From Acidobacteriota bacterium (lineage in GTDB: Bacteria; Actinomycetota; Acidimicrobiia; Spongiisociales; UBA5794): a stretch of 15,660 nt of DNA. The notes beneath the pieces are model-generated. The model was not told the origin of the DNA. It did no database searches and saw nothing but the letters and a program-made list of their open reading frames with translations. The first letter of the stretch is position 1. Every line of letters starts with the position of its first letter. The position numbers and the translations under genes were made by a program. Shown piece by piece: positions 6,750 to 14,068 of this stretch. The stretch spans positions 1 through 15,660 of the forward strand of contig JACZST010000015.1 in assembly GCA_022574065.1 (NCBI GenBank), given 5' to 3'.

Positions 6750-9100
6750 CCGAGCAGCGCAGATACTCCGACTTCGATCTCTTGATCGAGCGGACCGGCG
6801 GCGAGGGTTACCGTGCCCGGGTGATGGCTTCCCCGGCAGGAGAAGCCGATGGCTCGTTCACTCTGCCCTTCTCCGACCTGGAGCTGGAGAACTTCATGCT
6901 CAAGGTGGGCAGACCCCGTCGCGGCACCCGGCGTCTCGAGTCTCCTGAAATGGAAGCGGCCCGTCGGTTCGGAGCCGAGTTGTTCGGTGCTGTGTTCCAA
7001 GACGACGTCCGGCTCAGCCTGCGTCGCAGCCTCGACGAGGTGGAGCGTCGCGGCGAAGGCCTGCGGATCCGGTTGCGGTTGAGCGATGCGCCCGAGTTGG
7101 CGGTGTTGCCTTGGGAGTTCTTGTTCAGTGAGTCAAACGACCAGTTCCTGGTGCTGTCGGCGTGGACGCCGATCGTCCGTTATCTCGACCTCACGCAGCA
7201 GATCGAGTCGTTGACCCTGACCGGGCCGTTGCGGATCCTGGTGATGATCTCGAGCCCGCGGGACTATCCGGGCCTCGACGTCGAGGACGAGTGGCGCCGT
7301 ATCGAGGGCTCGCTCAGCTCATTGGTCGATCGCGGCGCGGTTGTCATCGACCGGATAGAGGACGCAACGCTGCTCGAGTTGCAGCACAAACTCCGCCGGA
7401 ACGAATACCACATCTTCCATTTCCTCGGCCACGGCGGCTACAACGAGCAGGCCGACGACGGGGTGCTGGTGCTCGAGGATGGGCACAACCGGTCACGTAT
7501 CGTCGCCGGCCGCGACCTGGGGACGATCCTTCACGATCATCGTTCGTTGCGTCTTGCCGTGCTCAACGCCTGCGAGGGCGCCCGCGCCTCAGACTCGGAC
7601 CCGTTCTCGGGCGCGGCGCAAAGCCTCGTCCGTCAGGGAATCCCGGCGGTGGTCGCCATGCAGTTCGAGATCACCGACGCCGCCGCCATCGCCTTCGCCC
7701 AGGAGTTCTACGCGGCGATCGCCGATGGGCTCCCGGTCGACGCAGCCCTCGCCGAGGCCAGGCGCGCCATCTTCGGGCTCGGCAACGACATCGAATGGGG
7801 CACCCCCGTCCTCTACCTCCGCGGCGACGGTCAACTCTTCGACCTGGACACTGCGGCAGCCCCGGCTGTGGGTGTCGCCGCTGTGGTCGAACTCGAAGAG
7901 CCTCCTGCGCCGGATTCGCGTGTCCCCGCGGAGACTGCGGCCGAAGTTGGTGGAGCGGATTCGGTCGAAACGACGGTCCCGACAGAGGCCGAGACGGAGC
8001 CGGATACTGACGAGACGATTGCTGTCGACGGCGCCGCAGCGGTGGGCGCGGCCGTCGAACCACCGCCCGTGGAGGCACCAAGTGACGCCACCGAGACCGG
8101 CGAAGCGACGGAGGAGCCTGTCGAGACGACGGTGACCCCAACCGTTGCCCCAGCAGCAGGAGCAACCGCGGCCGGTACGCCTTCTTCCGTCTTGCAGGCA
8201 CTGCGCGCCCTGCCGTTGTGGGTCATGTGGGCAGTGATAGCGGTCGGCGCAATCGTCGTTGTCGTGCTGGCAGTCAACGTCTTTGGCGGTGACGACACGA
8301 CCGACGCACCGACCGGCGCAGCCGCGCCGTCGACGACCCCCGCCACCGTTGCGACGACCCCCGCCACCGTTGCGACAACCGCCGCCACCACGCCGCCGGG
8401 CACCATCATCGCAAACGATGCAACGGCCACCGCTTTGCGAACAGCAGAACCCAAGGTCATCGACGGGAACGCTGACGATTGGCCAGAATTGGTGTTCCAC
8501 GAAACCGACCACGTCATCTACACGCATCCGCGGATCCTCGACGACACCGTCGCCAGGGGCGGTGAGGAGAACGACTCCGTCGTCAGGCTCGCCTGGGACG
8601 AGTCCTTTCTCTATGTCATCGCCGAGGTACGCGACGATGTGCTGTCCGCGCCCAACACCGGCAACCAGATCTGGCGCAACGACGCGGTCACCCTCAACAT
8701 CTCGGTCGTCGGTACCGATGGGACGATCTCTGAGAATCCCGACGGCGACGACCACCAGCTGACCTTGTCACCAGGCGATCCGGCCGCCGGAACCAGCGAG
8801 GAGTCGGTACGTTTCGTGGGTAATGGCAGCGCGTTCTCGGAGAACTTCACCAACTTCGCCGACGTCGCCGCTACGCACGGTCCCGACGCCACCTACCTGC
8901 TGGAGGCGCGTATTTCGTGGAGCGAGATCGGCGTCACCGACCCACAACCCGGTGATCGGTTTGGGCTCCTGGTGACGGTGTTCGACAATGACGGTGAGCA
9001 GCTCGACGGGAGGTGGCTCCAGGCCGAGATCAAGGCGAACACGCCGGGGGCCGGTTTCCAAGCTCCGCAGACGTGGGGAACGCTCACCCTGGAAGGGTGA
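6746..9100 (+). CDS. Membrane-anchored CHAT (caspase-like) protease with extracytoplasmic CBM9-like domain
   Basis: The product is 784 residues. Residues 1-160 match the usual CHAT leader region (LPWEFLFSES at 121-130, then TPIVRYLDL). The CHAT protease domain spans about 161-368, with catalytic His229 in HFLGHGGY and Cys276 in LNACEGA, followed by GIPAVVAMQFEI and the closing GTPVLYLRGDG. A Pro/Glu/Thr/Ala-rich linker (370-480) leads to one transmembrane helix (489-513), then a Thr/Pro spacer (518-552). The C-terminal domain (about 568-784) reads like a CBM9/DOMON-like carbohydrate-binding fold: VIDGNADDWPE (571-581), LAWDESFLYVIAEVRDD (615-631), IWRNDAVTLNI (642-652). The protease is thus probably cytoplasmic and the binding domain outside. 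ATG at 6746 is preferred; an in-frame GTG at 6701 would add 15 residues but has no ribosome site. It is the first gene of an operon with the subtilase. Confidence 0.9.
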   Translation: MTEQRRYSDFDLLIERTGGEGYRARVMASPAGEADGSFTLPFSDLELENFMLKVGRPRRGTRRLESPEMEAARRFGAELFGAVFQDDVRLSLRRSLDEVERRGEGLRIRLRLSDAPELAVLPWEFLFSESNDQFLVLSAWTPIVRYLDLTQQIESLTLTGPLRILVMISSPRDYPGLDVEDEWRRIEGSLSSLVDRGAVVIDRIEDATLLELQHKLRRNEYHIFHFLGHGGYNEQADDGVLVLEDGHNRSRIVAGRDLGTILHDHRSLRLAVLNACEGARASDSDPFSGAAQSLVRQGIPAVVAMQFEITDAAAIAFAQEFYAAIADGLPVDAALAEARRAIFGLGNDIEWGTPVLYLRGDGQLFDLDTAAAPAVGVAAVVELEEPPAPDSRVPAETAAEVGGADSVETTVPTEAETEPDTDETIAVDGAAAVGAAVEPPPVEAPSDATETGEATEEPVETTVTPTVAPAAGATAAGTPSSVLQALRALPLWVMWAVIAVGAIVVVVLAVNVFGGDDTTDAPTGAAAPSTTPATVATTPATVATTAATTPPGTIIANDATATALRTAEPKVIDGNADDWPELVFHETDHVIYTHPRILDDTVARGGEENDSVVRLAWDESFLYVIAEVRDDVLSAPNTGNQIWRNDAVTLNISVVGTDGTISENPDGDDHQLTLSPGDPAAGTSEESVRFVGNGSAFSENFTNFADVAATHGPDATYLLEARISWSEIGVTDPQPGDRFGLLVTVFDNDGEQLDGRWLQAEIKANTPGAGFQAPQTWGTLTLEG
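8331..8372 (+). repeat. 21-base tandem repeat, two exact copies, in CHAT spacer
   Basis: Two identical 21-base units (8331..8351 and 8352..8372) follow directly, with a third degenerate partial copy after them. Each unit encodes TTPATVA within the Thr/Pro-rich spacer just after the membrane helix, so copy number changes would lengthen or shorten the extracytoplasmic stalk in frame. Confidence 0.85.
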
Positions 9101-9110
9101 TGGTCCAGCG

Positions 9111-9118
9111 AAAGGAAG
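9111..9118 (+). promoter_or_regulatory. Ribosome binding site of the subtilase
   Basis: AAAGGAAG lies six bases before ATG 9125 and directly abuts ATG 9119. The spacing decides in favour of the later ATG as the start. Confidence 0.7.
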
Positions 9119-9124
9119 ATGGTA

Positions 9125-10342
9125 ATGAGCTCACCTGAGATGCCCTGGGGACCCAGGCAGTCGATGATCAAGCTGGATTACGCCGTCATCAAGTACGAGG
9201 TCGACGACGAACCGGTCTTTCGCGGCGGGTTCCAGGCGTCCGACGCGCCTCCGGCCGGGGGAGAGCTGTCGGTGGAGCGGGTACAGGCGACACCTGAGCA
9301 GCTGTATCAGCTCCAAAAGGAAGAGTCGGTCAAGGGGGTGGCGCCGATCATGCCGTTGCTGCTCATCGAGCCCGAAGAGTCTGAGGCCGACCCGTCCGGC
9401 GAGGGATCGACCTGGGGCATAAGCGCCATTGGGGCCGAGACCAGCCCGTTCGACGGCAGCGGTGTCACCGTCGCCGTGCTAGACACCGGGATCGACGCTT
9501 CGCACCCGGCCTTCTCTGCAGTAGAGGTCATCGAAAAGGACTTCACCGGCGAGGGCGATGGCGACAGAAATGGGCACGGAACGCACTGTGCCGGCACCAT
9601 CTTCGGCGCCGACGTGGACGGATTGCGGATCGGCGTCGCCCGCAACGTCGACCGCGCCCTGGTGGGAAAGGTACTGGGCGGACAAGGCGGCAGCACGGAG
9701 GGGATCCTCGATGCGGTGACGTGGGCGGTATCAGAGGGCGCCCAGGTGATCTCGATGTCCCTGGGCATCGACTTCCCAGGCATGGTGGAGAGCCTGCGCG
9801 GCCGCGGCGTCCCAAGCCGGGCCGCGACCTCGATGGCGCTGGCGGCGTATCGAGACAACGTCCGGGTCTTCGACACCATCGCCGACCTGGCCCGCCGCTC
9901 CGACCGGTTCGGTCGCGGAGCGGTAATCGTCGCCGCTTCCGGCAACGAGAGCCACCGGGAGGGCGGCGACAGCGAGCAAGGGTATGTCGTCGACGCGGCC
10001 CCGCCGGCAACCGCAGAGGGGATTCTGTCCGTCGGTGCGCTGGGATTGCAGGATTCAGGCGAGTACACCATTGCCTCATTCTCCAACGCCAACCCAAACC
10101 TGTCAGGGCCAGGCGTCGATGTCATCTCTGCGGCTATGGGAGGCGGGCTGAGGGCGCTGAGCGGTACCAGCATGGCAACCCCGCACGTGGCGGGCGTCGC
10201 GGCACTGTGGGCTGAGAAACTCAGCCAGGACGATGCGCTCACGGTCGAGCAGCTGAGCGCCATGCTGGTGGGCAGGGTCGAGAAGACCGGTCTCGCCTTC
10301 CCCGATGCGGGCGGTGGCATGGCGTTCGCCCCGCAGGAATGA
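9125..10342 (+). CDS. Subtilisin-family (S8) serine protease without signal peptide
   Basis: The product is 405 residues. The catalytic triad is Asp120 (VAVLDTGID), His151 (NGHGTHCAGT) and Ser349 (LSGTSMATPHVAG), with oxyanion Asn274 in ASGNES. An insertion of about 50 residues (215-262, with RGRGVPSRAATSMALAAYRDN) sits between core strands. The N-terminal 95 residues show no secretion signal; strands at 15-35 and VAPIMPLLLIEP (72-83) then an acidic linker (84-96) look like an I9-type propeptide or an adaptor. The enzyme therefore probably stays in the cytoplasm. ATG at 9125 is preferred over the in-frame ATG at 9119 because AAAGGAAG at 9111..9118 is then properly spaced. It begins 24 bases after the CHAT stop, so the two are co-transcribed, and one protease may activate the other; that part is inference. 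Confidence 0.93.
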   Translation: MSSPEMPWGPRQSMIKLDYAVIKYEVDDEPVFRGGFQASDAPPAGGELSVERVQATPEQLYQLQKEESVKGVAPIMPLLLIEPEESEADPSGEGSTWGISAIGAETSPFDGSGVTVAVLDTGIDASHPAFSAVEVIEKDFTGEGDGDRNGHGTHCAGTIFGADVDGLRIGVARNVDRALVGKVLGGQGGSTEGILDAVTWAVSEGAQVISMSLGIDFPGMVESLRGRGVPSRAATSMALAAYRDNVRVFDTIADLARRSDRFGRGAVIVAASGNESHREGGDSEQGYVVDAAPPATAEGILSVGALGLQDSGEYTIASFSNANPNLSGPGVDVISAAMGGGLRALSGTSMATPHVAGVAALWAEKLSQDDALTVEQLSAMLVGRVEKTGLAFPDAGGGMAFAPQE

Positions 10343-10348
10343 ATGAAT

Positions 10349-10364
10349 CTCCGCTAACCCGGAG
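10349..10364. terminator. Possible bidirectional terminator hairpin between convergent genes
   Basis: CTCCG (10349..10353) and CGGAG (10360..10364) can pair around a six-base loop exactly where the subtilase (stop at 10342) and the amidohydrolase (stop at 10354..10356) converge, only 11 bases apart. The stem is short and no T-run follows on either strand, so intrinsic termination is doubtful. The left arm lies outside both genes, but the loop contains the amidohydrolase stop. Confidence 0.3.
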
Positions 10365-12057
10365 CTCGCCTGCCGTATGAGGAGAACAGCCCGTCGCGGA
10401 CCGCTGGGGTGAGGTTCTGCTCGACGGCGAGCGTTGCCCAGAGGCGGGCGTCGGTCTTGGCGTCGAGATGGTCGAGCTCGATCGGCTCGAGCAGCTCCGA
10501 CAGCGGCACCCCCGCCGCTGCCGACGGGGCGAACACGCCGGTAGCGACGCCGTCGAACGGAAGCTGTGGCCGCTGCGTTCCTTCGGGGCCGTCGAGGTGG
10601 TCGAGCTCGAGGAACCACGAACCCTCGAGGGAGGAAATCGAGGCCCCGGTGCCGACCTGGACGTCCGCATGGCTCCCAGCTCCCATCGCCAGCGCCGTGA
10701 CACTGCCCTGCTCGAGGGCGCGGGCAAGGTCGGGCAACGTGGCAAGGGCGGTGCGCAATCGTTCCTCGGCGTCGCCGAGGGATAGGCCGGCGACCGACTG
10801 CTCGATGTTTTCCTGATGCAGGTTGAAGCGCCGCTTGGACCCGCCGACCGTGCGGGCTTCGAGGCCGGGGAGTTCCCTCATCAGCCTGGGCTGGCCATAA
10901 CGCCGGATGCCGTTGATGACGACGAGCACGACGCTCGACTCCCGTGCCGAAAGCAACCGGCCATAGGGGTCGCCCGACTTGCCGCTCACGACCATGAAAT
11001 CGGCGCGTCTGCCTTCCTCGATCGTCCCGACCTGGCTTCCCCAACCGAGCATGTCGGCCGGATTCGTGGTCACCATCTCGGTGAGCTGATAGTCGGAGAC
11101 CGGGATGCCTGCGCTTTGACAATGCAGGCGGGCCACCTTCATCTCCATCAGGAGGTTCTTGCTTCCCGAAGGCGACCAGTCCGACCCGAGCGAGACGCGC
11201 AACCCTTCGGCCAGGGCCTGCTCGATATCGGTGGTCTTTCCATAGAGCAGCAGGTTGCTCAGCGGTGACCAGACGATCGATCCATTGCGTACCCGCAGCG
11301 TGGCGAAGTTGCGGTGGCGCAACGCGGTGCAGTGGATACCGACGAGCGCCTCGTTGATTGCCCAGGTGTCGTCGTCGATCTTGAGGGCAAGGAAGTGCTT
11401 GTTCGCCGAATCGTCGTCGTTACGCCCTTCGGCGAGGTGGAGGATCAGCTTCTTGCCCTTGGCGGCCATCGACTCGAGCCGTTCGAGAAGCCGCGGCGCC
11501 GATGCCGCGTCAACGTCACCGATCTTGGTAGCGGCCTCGGGCAGCGTGTCGTCGTTGGTTTCCTCGGCGTTCCGGACCAGGCCCCGGTAGTACTTGCGGA
11601 TGCCGGCGTTGGAGAACAGGGCGATGCCCTGCGAGGTAGTGGTGCCGGCGATGAGCGACTTCGCTTCCACCCACCGCACCACCGCCTGGATCAGCCCTTC
11701 GGTGCGGCCGAGCACGTTCATCGGGCCGCTGATCAGCTTTCGATAGTCGGGGTGGCGGCCCCACTGGTCCCGGTTCTGGTACTGCTTCGGTACGTTCCAC
11801 AGCGGGAGCGCGTTGTAGGCGAGATGGTTGTGGAGTTCGATGAGGCCGGGGAAGATGGTGCCTCCGGTCCTGATCGGTACAATTTCCTCAAACGCAGTGG
11901 GAGGTTGCTGGTTGGCGGGCTGCACGGCCTCGATGAGACCACCGTTGATGTAGATGCGCCCGTCGTCGATCACGTCGTGCTCGCTCGTCATCGGGACGAT
12001 TCGGCCGTCGAGCACCCACTTGGGCCCTTCGATGGGGTCGAAGATCGGATCAACCAT
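10354..12057 (-). CDS. Amidohydrolase (chlorohydrolase/deaminase type) with extra C-terminal domain
   Basis: The product is 567 residues. The metal-dependent amidohydrolase signature is complete: His76 and His78 in PGLIELHNHLA (70-80), His207 and the probable catalytic Glu210 in LILHLAEG (204-211), His242 in GIHCTAL (240-246), and Asp293 in LGSDWSPSGS (290-299). The closing beta-sandwich strand EEGRRADFMVV (347-357) is also typical. The HxxE spacing is like that of guanine, cytosine and adenosylhomocysteine deaminases and triazine hydrolases (TrzN/AtzA). Residues about 405-567 form an extra domain unusual for the family, with an acidic ELDHLD phrase twice (484-489 and 527-532). The start ATG at 12057 overlaps the stop of the glycosylase-like gene by eight bases, so the two are coupled. 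Substrate is unknown; a nucleobase or nucleoside would fit the neighbour. Confidence 0.9.
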   Translation of the reverse strand: MVDPIFDPIEGPKWVLDGRIVPMTSEHDVIDDGRIYINGGLIEAVQPANQQPPTAFEEIVPIRTGGTIFPGLIELHNHLAYNALPLWNVPKQYQNRDQWGRHPDYRKLISGPMNVLGRTEGLIQAVVRWVEAKSLIAGTTTSQGIALFSNAGIRKYYRGLVRNAEETNDDTLPEAATKIGDVDAASAPRLLERLESMAAKGKKLILHLAEGRNDDDSANKHFLALKIDDDTWAINEALVGIHCTALRHRNFATLRVRNGSIVWSPLSNLLLYGKTTDIEQALAEGLRVSLGSDWSPSGSKNLLMEMKVARLHCQSAGIPVSDYQLTEMVTTNPADMLGWGSQVGTIEEGRRADFMVVSGKSGDPYGRLLSARESSVVLVVINGIRRYGQPRLMRELPGLEARTVGGSKRRFNLHQENIEQSVAGLSLGDAEERLRTALATLPDLARALEQGSVTALAMGAGSHADVQVGTGASISSLEGSWFLELDHLDGPEGTQRPQLPFDGVATGVFAPSAAAGVPLSELLEPIELDHLDAKTDARLWATLAVEQNLTPAVRDGLFSSYGRRAPG

Positions 12058-13870
12058 GGGCGGCTCGGAAACTGGCGACCGCGGTCTGCTCTCGAGCCGA
12101 GAGTGGCTCGGGTTCTAGGTCGTAGACCCAGTCGGGCATCAGGAGCTTGCGGTAATCGGGCGACGGTGATGAGCCTCGCCTCGGCTTGCGGGCCCGGTCC
12201 CCCGAGGAGCCCTGCCAGCGCAGCATGCCGTAGGGGAGGTCGTGGCGGGGGATCTGGCGTCTGGCCCCGTCCCAATCGAACGACGGGTTGGAGCGATCCT
12301 TGCCGAATGGGATCGATTCGAGGGTGTCGATTGCGGCGCGCCAGCTCGTGGCGACGCCGGACTGACCCCACGCCTTCAGCTCGACCACTCGAAGCCCTGT
12401 TGGGTTGGCGTGCCCGACCAGCCGCCGCGCCATCGGGCCCATGGCCAGCAGCACCTTGCGACGCGGGTTGGCGGTGGCCGTCCTGCGGACGATCTCGGCG
12501 TAGACCTTGCGCACCTGTATGTGGTCCACGATTGCGTTTCGGGTCGACGCCGAGATGTCGAGCGTGTCGATCGGCAGCACCCGGAAGATGACGTAGCTGA
12601 CGTCGATACCGATGGCATCGAGCAAAGCCTGGAACCGCTGACCGGCCTCACCGGTCAGCGCCCGGAATGTGAGCAGGTCGTCGTGGGATCGTTGGTCGGC
12701 GAGCACGATCACCGTGGCGTCGTCGGGGCGCCCGCGGTAGATGGGTCCGCGCCCAAACGACGGGTGGGCGTCTGCGCCGAGGGCGTTCCAATCGGGCCAC
12801 TCGTAGCCGGAGCGGCCGCCGGCCAGCAGCCGGGCCATCGCGGAGCTGGGGCCGCGGTCATAGTCGCCGTAGTCGGCGACCGGCGGCTCGTAAGGAAGGT
12901 CGCCGGGCTGGTCCGAGTACCCGGTGGAGCTGCCGTGGGCATCGTCTGCATAAGCCAGTCGATGGCCCCGGTTGTTGTACTTGCCTGACTGGGAGTAGAT
13001 CTGGATGCCGCGCTGATCGTCCTTGCGGTTGCTCGTGGTGCTGCGGTGGCCGAGCCGCCAGACGACGCCGTACGGTAGGTCCCGGAACGGGATCGGCAGC
13101 TTGCGGTACTGGTAGCTCGAAGCCGGAGCGCGGGTGCCGTCTGAGTCCTCGGGGAGCCACGACGAGTCGACGGCAGCCCACTCCTCGACCCGGCCGGCGG
13201 CGCGCTGGAAGTCGGCCTTGATCGCGGTGAGGTTGCCGGAGGCGCCGCCTCCAGGATGGACCACGCCAAGGATCCTGGTCTTCGGGCCAAGCACGGTGGC
13301 GTCGCAGGTCTCGATAGCGCTGTGGCCACCGGGGCAGTTACCACCGCGAGCCTCGACCCAGGTCGCCACGCTTTCCTTGGCGGCGGTCCCGACTGCGATG
13401 ACCAGGTGCACGTCGTTCCGCTCGAGCACGTAGTCCAGAACCTCGTGACGTTGTTGCCGGATCGGCGAGGCCGGGTCTTGAGCAAGCCATCTGATCTTCC
13501 TGCCGGAGTACTGGCCGAAGATCGAGTACACGAACGTGTTGAGGAAGAGGTAGGAGCGGGTGATGCCGATGTGGCCGAGGAAATGTTGGAGACGCGAGCC
13601 GCTGCTGCCGGTGAACGAGCGGTGCGACAACGCTTCGTCTTGGCCGCCTTCCTGGCCGATCACGAGCACCTTGACCTGGTTATCCCACAAGCGGCCCCGG
13701 TAGTACATGGGCCCGAAGTGCCAGCGGAATTTCTCGTATCCCATCACGGCCTCGCCGAGGGCGCGGTAGTTGGGGGTCTCGCTGAACAGCCGCGGCCACT
13801 TGCGGTTCCGCGGCGGTCCCGGGTCGTAGTCCCATGGATTGCCCCGTTCGACCAAGTAGCCGTCAGCCAT
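12050..13870 (-). CDS. Tandem uracil-DNA-glycosylase-like protein
   Basis: The product is 606 residues with two copies of a UDG-superfamily-like fold. Copy 1 (about 55-235) has VLVIGQEGGQDEA (68-80), RSFTGSSGSRLQHFL (84-98), an Asn-bearing strand LFLNTFVY (108-115), VIAVGTAAKESV (157-168) and GVVHPGGG (202-209). This layout matches the family-4 type glycosylases (GEAPG, pocket Asn, late His-Pro). Copy 2 (about 376-520) repeats YRGR, LADQRSHDD (390-398), RALTGEAGQRFQALL (403-417) and LLAMGPMARRL (474-484) but lacks the late His-Pro. Each copy is followed by DLPYG (264-268 and 544-548) and a WR or RW pair. ATG at 13870 is chosen over more upstream starts because the added stretch lies in the divergent promoter region and reads as noise; its ribosome site is weak. 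Catalysis on uracil is not shown; it may excise a modified base. Confidence 0.82.
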   Translation of the reverse strand: MADGYLVERGNPWDYDPGPPRNRKWPRLFSETPNYRALGEAVMGYEKFRWHFGPMYYRGRLWDNQVKVLVIGQEGGQDEALSHRSFTGSSGSRLQHFLGHIGITRSYLFLNTFVYSIFGQYSGRKIRWLAQDPASPIRQQRHEVLDYVLERNDVHLVIAVGTAAKESVATWVEARGGNCPGGHSAIETCDATVLGPKTRILGVVHPGGGASGNLTAIKADFQRAAGRVEEWAAVDSSWLPEDSDGTRAPASSYQYRKLPIPFRDLPYGVVWRLGHRSTTSNRKDDQRGIQIYSQSGKYNNRGHRLAYADDAHGSSTGYSDQPGDLPYEPPVADYGDYDRGPSSAMARLLAGGRSGYEWPDWNALGADAHPSFGRGPIYRGRPDDATVIVLADQRSHDDLLTFRALTGEAGQRFQALLDAIGIDVSYVIFRVLPIDTLDISASTRNAIVDHIQVRKVYAEIVRRTATANPRRKVLLAMGPMARRLVGHANPTGLRVVELKAWGQSGVATSWRAAIDTLESIPFGKDRSNPSFDWDGARRQIPRHDLPYGMLRWQGSSGDRARKPRRGSSPSPDYRKLLMPDWVYDLEPEPLSAREQTAVASFRAAHG

Positions 13871-14068
13871 CGTCCGTCCGCTCGTCTTCCGACTGCACCC
13901 TTTGAGCCTAGATCGCGAAGAACTAGTCACCATGCAGGGTAACGGGGACGTACAGTTTCCTGGAAGGGCCTGTTGGGGCGCGCCCCGCGAACCGGTGAGC
14001 AACGGTGCCGACAAACCCGCTTGCGTCCTTCGCGGTGACGACGGCTCAGTGACGAGAAAGGACACGCC
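13871..14068. promoter_or_regulatory. Divergent promoter region with a 12-base palindrome
   Basis: This 198-base gap separates the minus-strand glycosylase/amidohydrolase pair from the plus-strand trypsin-like gene and should hold promoters for both. A perfect 12-base palindrome, GGGGCGCGCCCC, lies at 13975..13986 near its centre and could be an operator. I do not see convincing -35/-10 boxes. Confidence 0.5.
14057..14062 (+). promoter_or_regulatory. Ribosome binding site of the trypsin-like protease
   Basis: AAAGGA lies six bases before ATG 14069 and supports that start. Confidence 0.75.

Noticed and set aside
7589..8755. Minus-strand 388-codon open frame opposite CHAT
   Set aside because: It has no family motifs and a low-complexity Arg/Gly composition produced by the Thr/Pro linker of CHAT read backward.
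9307..10320. Minus-strand 337-codon open frame opposite the subtilase
   Set aside because: Ser/Pro/Ala-rich shadow; the plus-strand frame has a full S8 catalytic triad.
13871..14065. Upstream extension of the UDG-like gene by 65 codons
   Set aside because: The added protein is Ser/Arg/Pro-rich noise and would cover the whole divergent promoter region of the trypsin-like gene.
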